A stretch of DNA of 64,000 bases, from contig JAQMRL010000006.1 in assembly GCA_035578175.1 (NCBI GenBank), forward strand, positions 62,412,501 through 62,476,500, written 5' to 3'. Positions 53,136-64,000 of this stretch are shown piece by piece. The notes beneath the pieces are model-generated. The model had not been told where the DNA came from. It saw only the letters and a list, made by a program, of their open reading frames with translations, and ran no database searches. Made by a program: the position numbers and the translations under genes. This DNA is from Catonia carolina. Its lineage: Eukaryota; Arthropoda; Insecta; Hemiptera; Achilidae. How positions within the stretch are numbered: position 1 is the stretch's first letter; each line of letters opens with the position of its first letter.

Positions 53136-53390
53136 TAAGACTCCTGCTTCTCCTCCTTTTGATTCTTCTTCTTGTCCTACTCCTCTTTCTCCATCTACGA
53201 CGTCATAACCTATCGCTTAACTTTTCACGTACTCCGTTAATACCTATTAATGACTGACTCACTCCACTGTCTGACACGATTAAAAATTTAGTTATAACCT
53301 AAACCACTTCGGATCCTCTATCATTATTTAAAACAAATTTTGTTACTTAATTTATGTAGTTCTACACTACCCATAATAAAGAAATCTGGA
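53136..53390. other. Short pyrimidine-rich stretch, no gene
   Basis: CTTCTCCTCCTTTTGATTC at about 53148. No feature otherwise. Confidence 0.4.
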
Positions 53391-53600
53391 GTGGCTCACA
53401 CGACTTTCTCTTGCCAATATAAATAATGAAAAATGTAACCTATGTTTTATAATGAATAAAAAATGTCAAAAGAAACACAAACCTAATTTTATTATGATTG
53501 AATTACGCCAAATTTAAATCTTCGTTTGACTTAAAAATACGGAAAATCACTAACTGGCGCTTCTATAAACGTACTTATATAAAAATTTATTTTGATTTAC
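53391..53600 (+). repeat. Family M, left part
   Basis: GAGTGGCTCACACG plus ACTTTCTCTTGCCAAT, then AATACGGAAAATCACTAAC, like the first 170 bases of 21441-22443. It breaks off before the repeated middle units. Confidence 0.65.
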
Positions 53601-53789
53601 GGTCTAATATTTGATATTTGTTTTAATTAATTATGATATGTGAAATTTCTTGCCCACAAAGTAAATATATTTTACAAAATTTATATTTATATAGTTATTT
53701 TCTTTTTGTAGTTATGTGAAGCTTTCATATAAAGTTACAATTTAACTGTAGCCGCATATACCATGTTATAGTACAGATTTACTATGAAT

Positions 53790-54980
53790 AAAAATCGTCG
53801 TGAAACACTCAACTTTCTCTTGCCAATGCAAACAAGAAATAATATAACCTAATATTAGTAATAAAACATTAGAAAAATAAACAAAAAACTAACCTCAAAA
53901 AACATAATCTTACTTTAATCAGGAGTGAATAATGCAAAATGAAAATCAACCTCAGTTTGGCTTAAAGGAAAATACACTCTTATATACACTATATCTTGTA
54001 TCTCTTTTTACCTTATATACACTTATACACTCTTTCATGCTAAACCAGGCTCTGTAGAGAAAAATGATCATAATACAAGTTGTAGATCTTTTAATTTCCT
54101 ATAAAATTAAAAAAATCTTAATTTAAATTAATTAAAATTAAAAGAATATTAACCTACTATAATATTGTAGGTTATAAGCATCATTATTGTATATATTATA
54201 ATCTAATTAAATTACGATTGTGTTGTTATGTATGTTTTAAGAGAGCAGTATTGGGCCTTACCTGTTGCTCTCACATGTAAAACTTTATTAAATAAATAAA
54301 TAAATTTGATTTAGGTATATAAACTACTCTTGTCGTTAAATGCATATGTTAAGGTTAAAATCTTAAAAAATTGATTATTTTTACACATTTTCTTGAAGAA
54401 AAACAGTAAATCGCTAATTACCGCTTAACTAAACGTTACAGAAAAAAGTGTTATAAATAAAAGTTGTAGGATTTTTAATTGTCTACAACTTTTATTATAT
54501 ATATTTTTTCGTTAGAATGCATAGAACCGTTTTTATCTACTAAAGCGCAGCCTCCTTAAGGATTTATGCAGACATCGCACTTACCCTATCTTATAGAACA
54601 TAAAAAATTTAGTAAATGAGGCGATTTTTTAAAAAACATCACAGGAGCCGTTTTTGAGAAAATCGCAAAGAAATGATTAATGACACGAGTAATCTACTAC
54701 TTTGGGTTGACCGATTTTGATGAAAATGTTCGTATCGGGTCCTCCAGCAGTACCTAATTTAAGTTTTAAGTTTCAAGTTCGTAAAATGTTTCGTTCTTGA
54801 GATATTTTGTTCACACACACACACACACACACACACGCACGCACCAGTCGCTAAAAACATGTTTTTTTATTTCAAGGGATTTGAAAACTTGTAGATCCGG
54901 TGAAAAGTCTATTTTGAAAAATCGACATGAAACAATTCTTTCCTTCAGATATATTCATATAGGCAAGAGAGAGAGAGTAA
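53790..54980 (+). mobile_element. Family M, full copy interrupted by a LINE 3' end
   Basis: Left end CGTGAAACACTCAACTTTCTC (53795-53815), right end AGGCAAGAGAGAGAG (about 54961-54975). All M blocks are present in order, including both GTTGTAG units, GATGAAAATGTTCGTATCGG, (CA)n at 54811-54836 and TCCGGTGAAAAGTC. About 200 bases at 54105-54305 are foreign to the family and look like a LINE tail. Confidence 0.7.
54105..54305 (+). repeat. LINE 3' end inside family M
   Basis: GAGAGCAGTATTGGGCCTTACC and GTTGCTCTCACATGTAAAAC (a GAGCA/TGCTC stem) are followed by an AAATAAATAAATAAA tail, a common form of LINE 3' end. M sequence resumes directly after, at TTAGGTATATAAACTACTC. Confidence 0.55.
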
Positions 54981-56214
54981 TAAAAATAAATCTGCGTTAA
55001 CAATACTCGTAACAAGCAATTTAGGAATCATTGAATTAAATTGATATCGGCAACAAATATTTACGAGAAAATGATCTCATAAGGGATAAGACAAATGAAT
55101 TAGGCTAAAATGCGGTCACAATGAACAGAATGTATGTGTAAGACAGGATAAAGGTTAATAGATGAAGCGGAAGGAGAGAGAATGTCAGGGAAGTTAAGAG
55201 AAGACGGGAAAGGCTAAGGAGGGTGAAAGAGAAAAAGGAATAGGTTACGCGAAGGCAGGTGGGTTGGTGGGTACATTTTAGAAACTATAGTGTCTCTATA
55301 GTAGTGTTAGTAGCAGTAGCCTCTGGGTTAAGATTCCTATCAGTTGATTGCCGTAAAGACCAGGAAATGACGCCAGATAAGAAAGACTCTTCTCAATAGA
55401 CTTGCGCCCCAAATGCATCGATTTTCCTTTTCCCTAATACTTCCCTCTTAAACCCATTCCTATCGTTTTCCCTTTTCGTCGCCACGCAGTCCACAACAAC
55501 GAACTTTTGTGCCAAATAATCTTTAAATTATTAATAAACCGAAGCAGTTTACTACAACGCGTAGGCCTTTATTAAATTTCAACCCTACACCCTTCATATC
55601 TCAAAAGAAATAACGCCAATATAAAAATTCTCCCACAAGGATAGTATAAAACAAAACTCCTTAAATAACAACAGCTTTATTTTAATAGAAAGCAGATTTT
55701 CAGTTGACAAAAAGAAAACGATGTTTCTTTATTTATCTTTCCGTTTTAAAATTTAATAAATTTTTCATCTAACGATAAAATAGAAGACAATTTTTATTTT
55801 TATTAAGTTAATATTAGTTTCTATAATTTCGTAATTTTTTTGGTTTGTACCCAGAGCATTTTCGGACGTTAAGAAACAATGAAATATTTTATTAGAGACG
55901 ATAGAGTATGGGACCACAAATGAATTTTTATATAAAATATTATATTCTATTTATGTCTAAATGGGTTTTAAAATTTATCTTCATAGATTAATAATTTTGA
56001 GATATGAGATATATTGTCCAAAACCATGTACCGTTCACTGAAATATTTTTTTTGTGGAATAATTACTACACACTAATAGTAAGAAGCTACCATTAAAGCC
56101 CTTCCTTAGTAAGGGCTTCCAGTAAAGCCCTTCCATTAAAAGAAGCAACTACTAATATATTTTATGCAATTTAATTTTTTTTGCTAAATAAAAGTCATTT
56201 TTATTAATAAAATA
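54981..56214. other. No gene seen; purine-rich patch
   Basis: G/A-rich sequence lies at 55140-55260. A GC-richer patch at 55300-55500 has no open frame with a motif. Confidence 0.4.
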
Positions 56215-56890
56215 TTTAGCGTGTTAGTTATTTATGTTAATTATTTTAGTGTTTTAATTTTTCTTTTTTTTAGTTATTTTTTCTTTATAATCTGTCACGG
56301 AGATCCAAGGCATGATGCAGTGTAAAACGTCTGGTGGTTTGACTATTAACTAGTAATTTTAGAGCCAAATTATTTATATGTGCTGACAATTTAACGTGGT
56401 ATTTTTTGCTGAGCCTTCTTATTTCTTCGTTAACAAAGGAATTTTTAAGTACACATGCAGTTCACTGTTTCTCGCACACCACTGAGCGTTTACAAAATTT
56501 CTTAATACTGTATTCGGAAACCTTTGAATAATAATTATATTACTGTTACTAACAGTCTCACATAGTTGAAGGCCGAACTTCCAGACAGGGCTGAGGATAG
56601 CTTTGTACATTACTATTTTGTTTTCCAATGAAAGGGATAACTTTCTATCTAGAAACCAATAAATTTTATTATGTTTTACGTCCAATTCCTTGCGTTTCAT
56701 CGTAATGTGGTTCTTCCATGTTAATCTCTTGGCTAGGTGTAAACGTAAATATTTTCCATCATTTTCTTGAGGCAATATTTCATTCAATCGAACTAAAGAA
56801 CAAACTTTCTGGTTCATGCTGAATATTACATGATTAGAATTTGTTGTGTTTCTTATTTATCCGCCACTTCTGAAGCCAAATATAGACTGA
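56215..56890 (-). pseudogene. Jockey-type reverse transcriptase, C-terminal relic
   Basis: Minus-strand frame 56419-56817: SLVRLNEILPQENDGKYLRL (normally KYLG), HLAKRLTWKNHITMKRKELD, KIYWFLDRKLSLSLENKIVM, KAILSPVWKFGLQLCETVSN and QRFPNTVLRNFVNAQW. These parallel the copy at 5623-6344 block by block. Sequence upstream to 56890 gives WLQKWRINK, the W-x-x-x-WRIK segment after the catalytic box. Downstream sequence at 56310-56340 matches the CGTCTGGTTGTCTGACTATTG region at 5652. T-runs at 56258-56285 may be the poly(A) tail. The catalytic box itself is lost. Confidence 0.75.
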
Positions 56891-57974
56891 AGTATAGATC
56901 TAAAATTTTTCTTTTAATAAATTTGTGTTTTTCAATGAAGTGACGGTCTATATTAAAACATATCTATATTAAAACAAACAAAAAATATTAAATACAATTA
57001 TTTTTAAATAATGTAAAAAATCTAAGATAATAATTGTTCAATAGTAAATCTAATTTACATTGTTGTAATCCGTTGCAGTGTTACTTTTATATAACGTAGT
57101 GGGTCGCTAAAAATTTAAATGTTGATCCACTATATTAAACTAGACATAAAATTATAAAAGACAATTTCTGTGACTGATCATCAAAACAAAATATATTAAA
57201 TTTCTGTAGTTTATTTACTGATATTTTTAATATAAAAAATAATTTTATTATTTCCAAGTCTTCTTAGATATAAATGGATGAAATTTAGTAATTAAAATGT
57301 TTAAAATCCACATCAATATCTTATTGGGAAACGAATTCATTTTTATGTCGCTTCTAGCAAAATTGACCTATATATATTTTCCTTTTTATGAAGGACGTGG
57401 CATGTTTCTACGTTATGAAATGTACGTTAATATTTTATTTTCGACAGGCTTATTTTTGACAGTATTTGATTTCACGATGCTTGGTAAATGATATCTATCA
57501 ATACACTTTACATTTAGCTGTAAAGCTCCGGTCATTAAATTGGCATAAAAAAATTTACAAATTTATTTCCACGTCATTTCGTTAATGATTTATGTTACTA
57601 CAGAGGCTTCAGTGGAACCATTTCCACGTTTAATTCATTTTTAAGAGTCTATATTGCAGGGTATAAATTATATGATAAAACACTAGTAAAGCTACGTAAA
57701 ATTCAAACTATAAATTCTGTTTAGGATAAATTAATTTTTGTTGGTAGAGTATATTCCGCTTTGTTTCATTTTTTTATTTTTTATTATTTTAAAATTTTTC
57801 CTTGTAGTTTATTATTTGAATTACGTAACTTATTGTGAAAATAGTATTTTTAATTCAATAAGAGAGGTAGTGAAAATTTTATTAATATTATGCATTATTT
57901 ACTCTATAAACTATGTATTTTTAATCAAAATAATTAAAATATGTATAATACGAAAACCTGCCCTATCCACTACG
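56891..57974. other. AT-rich stretch, no gene seen
   Basis: Open frames at 57297 and 57738 are hydrophobic and AT-driven with no motif. Confidence 0.45.
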
Positions 57975-58345
57975 GAATGTTAAATTATTGTGAATTCAAT
58001 CTGCTAGTACCAGGACTACAAAAAATAGTTCTGTTTCTTATCATATGATCAGCCTATTATATGACTGAAGAATTTAAGAACAGAATAGGCACAGGTGTAA
58101 AAATTCTAATTAAAGTTATCTCCTCTGAGAGTAATAAATTTCATTACACAGCCAGACCCTGTGGTGAGTGAAGCAAAGGTGTCATTTGCAAGATAGAAGA
58201 AATGTGTTTTTTAGAGGGCCTGGGATACTGATAAGCATATTTTTCCTCTCAGTGAGGAAGGTAAAATACCTCACTTCTCATTTTACCTAGTAAAGTCTCT
58301 ACAGGTTCATCAACCTTTCAGCTGATGACCTAAACAACAATACTG
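57975..58345 (+). repeat. Family R, full copy, diverged
   Basis: From ACGGAATGTTAAATTATTGTG through CTGTTTCTTATCATATGATC, AGAATAGGCACAGGTGTAAA and CATTACACAGCCAGACCCTG to CAACCTTTCAGCTGATGACC. Confidence 0.8.
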
Positions 58346-58414
58346 AAACAAAACCAACGAGTAATAAAATTACCGCAAAATATAACATATTAACGTATTG
58401 AAAAAAAACTTAAT

Positions 58415-59060
58415 TATTTGTTACTTTGTCCTGCTCTATATGAAATATAGGGTAGAAAATTATTGTTTCCACCGGAAATGCACATTTTCGGGTCCACTGA
58501 ACCAAAAAAAAAACATGTTTTTACTGATTGGTCCTCACGCGCGCGAGTGTGTGTGGGTGTGTGGTGTGCAACAAAAATTCTCAAGAACAGAATTTTGTAC
58601 GAAATTGAAACTTGGTATTGTACAGTGTAGCGACTTGGAATCAAAAACGTCATCAAAATCTATCAACTGGAATTAGTAGTTCATAGTGCAATTTTAAATT
58701 TTTTTTGTATTATTTTAAATACATCTCCTACGATTTTTTTAAAAAATCGCCTCATCTACTATATTTGTTTTGGTTTATAAGATAGCTTCATGTCTATTAA
58801 ATTTCGTAGGGGCTGTGCTCTCTTAGTGAAGTTGGTTTTCTATGATTGTGGCTTTAAAATTCTTTTTAGGGAAAAAGTATATGTAATGAAAGTTGTAGAA
58901 AATTAAAAAACCTACAACTTTTCATTTAAGCATTTTTTCTAAAACGCTTCGTTTATTGGCAATTAATGAATTTCTGTATTTTGAAGTCGAACACAGGTTG
59001 ATTTTAATCTAGCTTTACTTACTTAAAATTGAAATTACCTGTGTTTATCATTTCAAAATG
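58415..59060 (-). repeat. Family M, right and middle parts
   Basis: Reverse of the M blocks: ACCGGAAATGCACATTTTCGG, AACATGTTTTTACTGATTGG, a GT-rich tract at 58545-58562, GACTTGGAATC-type body, GGGGCTGTGCTCTCTTAG and ACCTACAACTTTTCATTTAAG. The left end is decayed near 59060. Confidence 0.65.
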
Positions 59061-59449
59061 TTTACTCTTGATTAAGAAAAGGTTATAGTTTTCATTATTT
59101 GGATTAAAGAGAAAAAGGGGTTAGCACCTTTAAATACCTGCGACCGCAGTTATTGCCAGAATGGCAAAAATTTTTACATAATAAGACACAATATAGACCC
59201 TTCTAAAATCTTCACCACTTGACCAGAACAATCCACAGCGAAGTAAAAAGAATCAACAATAAGCATAATAAAGAACTTTTTAGTTTTTACAGCGTTTCCG
59301 AGAATTTCTATTCAGAAGCATTCCATTCTTTAGCAACCACATTGTCCTTTTACAACACATTAAATTTCTTTTAAGAAAAAAATTATTACCTTAATTACTT
59401 CTAGAATTACCAATTTTATGTCACAGTATAAAAAAATCTGTATAACGTA
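59061..59449. other. AT-rich stretch, no gene seen
   Basis: May contain decayed upstream LINE X sequence. Not recognisable. Confidence 0.35.
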
Positions 59450-59775
59450 AAATAATAAAATGAGGAGAAAAGAATCTCTTTCTTTGAACATATACTCAGA
59501 ACACCAGAAAACAAAATAGCAAGGAAGATAGTGAAAAACTGTGTAACTCCAAAAACGTTAACATCCAGTAGATAAAAGAAATTAAATAAGATTTAACAGA
59601 ACTAAAACTAAAGGGCATAAAAAATTCTTAAAATACAAGCAAGCATTTAACGACAAAAATAAACAGCTTCATATTAAAACAAGAAAACTATTAACTAGGG
59701 TTCATTCAGATGAGAAACGACAGAAAAGATCTGAAAAAAAGAAAAAAATACTAGAAACGGAAATTAAAGAAAACC
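59450..59775 (+). pseudogene. LINE family X, C-terminal relic
   Basis: Frames read FEHILRTPENKIARKIVKN (normally F-x-GH-x-x-RM...), then a decayed KEIK-x-DLTELKLKGIKN, then HSDEKRQKRSEKKKKILE, corresponding to the basic end of family X. The same C-terminal order is seen at 20256-20545. Confidence 0.55.
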
Positions 59776-60436
59776 CAAAAGAATTAAAGACAACCCAAAA
59801 CTGACTAAAGTGATCCAATGCGATAACAGAAGCAAAGAATAGAAAATAAATGAATAAAATAAAATCGAATTAATTATATCAAATCTCTTGTACTTGTCTG
59901 ACACTATCGTTTCTCTTAAGTCCTTTAATAGAATAGTAGATGTTGTCCAGTAACCTAAGTTTATCATGAAATAATTCGGATGTCCGTTCCGCCTTTGTTC
60001 TACTAAATCGTGTAATTTCCTCTCTCACTTACTTAAGCCCTTTGTAAGATATATCAGTTTCGTATGTACCATGGTATTCTAACAGCTGTTCTTAAATATT
60101 TTTCCTGAATACGTTTATAATTTCAATGGAATTTTTGGTTGTCCCCAAAAAATGTTTCCGAAACATTAACGCAGGCTTCAAAATTGTCTTGCGTATAATC
60201 AAATTTTAATTAAATTCTAAGCCTTTGATTCTCCATTCTTCGATCATGGCAAAAAATGTATCAATTCATTATTCTGTTTAAGAAAAGATGATAGATAATG
60301 CTTAAATAAAAAAATTATGTATTTATTGTTCGATATTAGCAGATTTTAGTTTGTTGTATTGAGTAAATAAAAAATTATGATTTTAATTTTTCTGGTTTTT
60401 CGTACAAAATTTATATTATTTGATAAGTTTTATAAA
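59776..60436. other. AT-rich stretch, no gene seen
   Basis: No feature recognised. Confidence 0.5.
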
Positions 60437-60840
60437 TTGTTGTTTAGGTCAACAGCCAAAAGTCTAGAATGAACTTCTCGAGATTTTACTAAGTAAAGCG
60501 AGGAGTTAGGTGGTTTACATTTGTCTCTCTCACTGAGTGCAAAAATATACTCATCGGAATGCTAGGACCGCTAAACAGCTCATATTTTTCACCCTACAAA
60601 TGAGACATTCACTACATTTTTACCACAGGCTGTGGCTGTATAATGCAATTCATTACTTTCAGAGAAGATGTCTCTGTGAAGTTAAAAGACTAGTGTCTTT
60701 TAACTTCTACCTCTTCTGTTCTTAAATGATTCAGTCATATAGTTGGCTGACAGTGAGATACGAAACAAAACTATTTTTGTAGCCTTGAAACTAACAGATT
60801 GAGTGCAAATAATTTAACACTCCACCTGTCTGTTGTGGGA
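60437..60840 (-). repeat. Family R, full copy, diverged
   Basis: The minus strand runs from ACAGACAGGTGGAGTGTTAA (about 60832) through CTCAATCTGTTAGTTTCAAGG and ATGAATTGCATTATACAGCC to the GACCTAAACAACAA end at about 60440. There is a local duplication near 60675-60700 (GTTAAAAGACTAGTGTCTTTT). Confidence 0.75.
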
Positions 60841-61484
60841 ATTTTTAGAAATTAACATACAAATATTGAAAAGGATAAGATCAGTTATGAAGAATTTAAT
60901 AGTTGTTTGAGAATAGTTCATTATCCGTTTATTTAAGTACAGATTATTCTCTGTTATAGGAAAGTTAAAACTTGATAATACCATAAACACAACATCAGCC
61001 TATTAATAATGGAAAATACAGTATTGCATTTTGCCGTAAATACGAAAGGCATTATCTATTAATCCGTAAATGATGAAGGCTTACGAATACGGATTTTGAT
61101 AGATTTATAAGCATTTAATTGGCGTTTGAACATCGGGTAGAAAATTGTTTGAATTGTTCAAATTTATCAAGCGGTTAATTTATTATGACGTCACTAACAC
61201 ATAAATAATTCTGAGTAAATAGCTCTTTAATAGGTAATGCTATCCAATTATCTATCTATCTAATTTTGTAGGATATAACCTCATGTAATTAATTGTATAA
61301 TAAACTTTGTAACTTAAACAAAATGTAGTTGAATGTCAATAATTTGTATAATTTAGTTTCGAATATTCAAACCGGTTCTTCTTCTATGAAAATCAGTTAT
61401 ATAATTTTGTTTTATTTCAATTTGTTTTAAACTAGAGTTATAAATAAATCAAAAATAATATTTTCTGAATTTGAAAAATAAATA
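60841..61484. other. AT-rich stretch, no gene seen
   Basis: No feature recognised. Confidence 0.5.
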
Positions 61485-61680
61485 TTTGGACACCTCCATC
61501 AAGTTTCAGTCATCTAACTCACTCGGAGAACTTAATAAACAAAAAATATTTATTAAGGGTTAAATGCAATTTTCAACCCCTTACAGGTATATTTTTGTAA
61601 CCGTTCAGGGATATTTGATTCAGGTGCACCGAGTATCAGCCATCTAACTCGTTCGGTATTTGTAAAACTTGTAGGGATTT
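61485..61680 (-). repeat. Repeat G, copy 2
   Basis: The reverse complement matches 10850-10985 (CCTGTAAGGGGTTGAAAATTG, TTAACCCTTAATAAATA, TTGTTTATTAAGTTCTCC). A second unit of CATCTAACTCRYTCGG lies at about 61640, so the repeat has an internal direct duplication about 125 bases apart. Confidence 0.5.
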
Positions 61681-61979
61681 TTTTTCTTAATAACTTAATG
61701 AGTTTATTTTCATCTATGATTGCTATAATGTATATTTTTCTATGAATTACATCCGTTTTGAATTATATCCATTCGGTTCCATGTCTGTTCACCGACAGAG
61801 CTTCTTTCTGTTGTTGAACTATCGCAAATTTTGAATTATTAAAAACTTTGTTGACATCATTTGAGCTGATTTCAAAAAAATTAAACTAACATAAATTTGT
61901 ATTGTAAAATTGTTTTAAATAAATCTATGAATAACTTGGAAGCATCATCTGCGTACGAAATGACGTTTAGAACTTAACC
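61681..61979. other. AT-rich stretch, no gene seen
   Basis: No feature recognised. Confidence 0.5.
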
Positions 61980-62435
61980 GCCGCCAGAAGCTACTCTTCT
62001 GCTTAATTAACCCTCGATTACGATTGAACCTCCGCTCCAAGATTTTAATATACGAATCCCTATTAAGACCAATCTGGACTTATGGTGTCCAGCTCTTTGG
62101 AATAGCGGCAGAGAGTTATTTTAAAGCCGATCCAGGCCTTCTTAAGACTTGCTTAGGACTTTTGCTCTTAGGACTTTCTTAAGACTTTTAAATTCTTAAG
62201 ACTTGCTTCTGGCGCTCCCTTTTATGTAAGCAATGTAATACCTTTGTATGTAAGCAACCCTCCACGATGATTTCAAAATTCCTACAGTAAAGGAGCTAAC
62301 CGCGTCCTAGTATAGTAGATTTTACGAAAGACTAGATGACCATCCAAACCAACTAGCCCGTGATCTAGCTACAAGGAACTTCCCAACTGTGCGTCGTTTA
62401 AAGCGAAAATGGAGTAGAGACCTCTTGGCCTGAAT
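61980..62435 (+). pseudogene. Jockey-type reverse transcriptase C-terminus with internal insertion
   Basis: Plus-strand frames read KLLFCLINPRLRLNLRSKIL and IYESLLRPIWTYGVQLFGIA, matching LLG-x-S-x-L-x-L-x-N-K...LKPIWTYGIQLWGTA. After about 110 foreign bases (62120-62235) comes RVLVRFYERLDDHPNQLARD, then LATRNFPTVRRLKRKWSRDL and a stop at 62431. The QR-x-QNK-x-LR block is replaced by the insertion. Same family pattern as 5623-6344 and 24158-24330. Confidence 0.75.
62120..62235. repeat. CTTAAGACTT-type repeat inside Jockey relic
   Basis: CTTAAGACTTGCTT, CTTAGGACTTT, CTTAAGACTTTT and CTTAAGACTTGCTT occur in tandem-like array at about 62138-62208, flanked by two ATGTAAGCAA units (62224, 62250). 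Confidence 0.6.
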
Positions 62436-63399
62436 AACGGACAATACCTGAAGTTTTGAACAGAGAATGTACCACTTGGTACCTCTTCTTCTTAAAGTGA
62501 AATTCCCCACCCCCATTTAAATATCAAATACGGAAATTGTGCAGCTCAATGTACAGTACCGTAATAAAAATTAAAGATAAAAAAACAAAATCTAGAAAGT
62601 TTTTTTACATTGAAAAAGAGTTGTATGTGATGGCTAATATAATAATTTCCAAGAGCTTCTGTATTAGCTCCATAATGCTCAAAAATTAAATTGAATTAAA
62701 TTTTTTGATAACAGTTGATTAATTCTACTTACTCTATCAATTCAAATTTGTATGCATTTTTTTAAATCGTTTAGGTGTAATTGTTTTAGTGCTACAAGTT
62801 TATTAACGAAGAGTGAAAATGATATGGTAACGTTTGTAAATGATAATTTTTATGCGCCAATTTTTAAATCATAATATAAAAATGCAAAAATGAACAGGTA
62901 ATTTAAAATTTTCACCTAAGGCAATTTTTCAGTAAAATTTCAGCAGCAAGTTTCATAGGTTTAATTAAATGGCTAGAAAATAGATGGAGCTAAAATAATG
63001 CATAATATAATATTAATAACATTTTAAAACAAAACTGTAAATTAGGTATTTTGTATTTTCGTTAATAGAACTCATTTAAAATAGGTCTAAAATTTTTGTT
63101 TATAATTCATTAACATAGCGGTTCCACCAGATGACGTCACATTGATCATCCGTATCACTCGTTGTGGAAATTCTACAGAGAGAGACTATGCATGTTACAT
63201 TACTAAATTGTAACTACTTGCATACGTTAATATTATAAATTAAACTATGGTGAATTTCACTGAACCAAAATTAGCCCTTAGCAAATAAATTTATCTCTCA
63301 GATACATTTAATAATTATAGTAAATTCCTATCTCTGACTGACAAAATACCAGGAATTTTATATTTTGAAAAAAAAAATATTTTTATGTTCTTCATGTTT
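62436..63399. other. AT-rich stretch, no gene seen
   Basis: May include the Jockey 3' UTR at its start. No other feature recognised. Confidence 0.45.
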
Positions 63400-64000
63400 G
63401 TTAAATACAGGGAATGAAAGCAAATTTTTACGCAGATTTTTCAAAATCGAGGTTTAACTGGAAATTCCAGGCCTCTTGAACCAAAAGCACATATTTTAAT
63501 GTTTGGTGTGTATGTGTGTTTGTACTCGTACAAAAATATCACATGAACGGCATATCGTTAAAAGTTGAAACTTGACCTAAAGTTAGGTACTATAAAGGAC
63601 CCAACATAAACATTTTTTATCAAAATCGGTGAATATTAAAAGTAGTAAATTATTGGTGATTTTTTTCAATTTTTTGCAATTTTCTCAAATACGGCTGAAA
63701 CTTTTTTGTTAAAAGAGTCGCCTTTTATAATACATCTTTTGTTTTCTACAAGAAAGTTTAAAATCCATATCTGTTGAAATTTGTGAGGACTGTGCTCACG
63801 TAGTTAAAAATGTTTTTACTATAAGTTAGTAGCCTTAATATGCATTTTAGGGAGAAAGTAAATACTACATTAACAGATTGTAGAAACATTTTTAAGTTTA
63901 GAACTTTTACTTCAAGAACTTTTTTACAGCATTTAATTTAGTGTCAATTAGTGATTTTCGTTATTTTCATATTGAAATCTGTAAAACTGGGAGGATTTAA
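63400..64000 (-). repeat. Family M, copy running off the window
   Basis: The minus-strand right end begins near 63405 (TACAGGGAATGAAAGC, worn hairpin), then CGAGGTTTAACTGGAAATTCC, a GTGTGTATGTGTGTTTG tract, GACCTAAAGTTAGGTAC, TTTTTATCAAAATCGG and GGACTGTGCTCACGTAG, to the window edge at 64000. Confidence 0.65.

Noticed and set aside
1..64000. CRISPR array, bacterial operon, rRNA or prophage
   Set aside because: No regularly spaced repeat-spacer pattern, no operon-like gene packing and no rRNA-like stretch was seen. SINEs, poly(A) tails and LINE structure indicate a eukaryotic nuclear genome.

Overview
This is a eukaryotic, AT-rich, transposon-dense window with no complete host gene. The mix of relics (Jockey-type and RTE-type LINEs, mariner and other Tc1/mariner elements, a small hAT, tRNA-derived SINEs, foldback and MITE-like families) fits an arthropod genome. 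A large insect genome, perhaps hemimetabolous, is likely, but the sequence alone does not fix the species. Almost every recognisable coding stretch is retroelement or transposase sequence, and nearly all of it carries stops, frameshifts or truncations. The one exception is a 709-codon, 5'-truncated RTE-type reverse transcriptase at 35466-37595.

Layout. 1-5.2 kb: SINE relics, a possible Mutator-like N-terminus, LINE 3' ends and an inverted-repeat element. 5.2-6.4 kb: a 5'-truncated Jockey-type LINE with poly(A) and target-site duplication. 7.8-13.5 kb: two copies of a 400-bp dispersed repeat (here family R), an 851-bp foldback transposon, a GC-rich LINE tail, a SINE C copy, half of a 1-kb MITE-like family (family M) and a Jockey relic. 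14.6-20.6 kb: LINE tails, R, and an RTE-type LINE inserted antisense into an older LINE (family X). 21.4-27.2 kb: M, R, SINE A, a Jockey tail, then a nest in which a Tc1/mariner derivative lies in a hAT that lies in an R copy, followed by a Helitron-like end and SINE C. 27.8-31 kb: two polypyrimidine tracts and mostly unannotatable AT-rich DNA. 31.8-37.6 kb: SINEs A, B and C, M fragments and the second RTE LINE. 38.3-41.9 kb: LINE X tail, a broken mariner, R and one exon-like stretch that is not obviously repeat. 44.3-54.9 kb: nested LINE relics, repeat E, SINEs, R, an (AT)n array, a LINE C-terminus, the second Tc1/mariner derivative, SINE C and M. 56.2-64 kb: Jockey relics, R, M and LINE X.

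How the parts relate. The LINEs are the likely source of the machinery that mobilised the SINEs. The deleted Tc1/mariner copies, the hAT, the foldback element and family M lack working transposase here and would depend on enzymes made elsewhere. Nesting gives relative ages: LINE X is older than the RTE copy inside it, and R is older than the hAT, which is older than the Tc1/mariner copy. All family assignments rest on motif recognition by eye; no database search was run.
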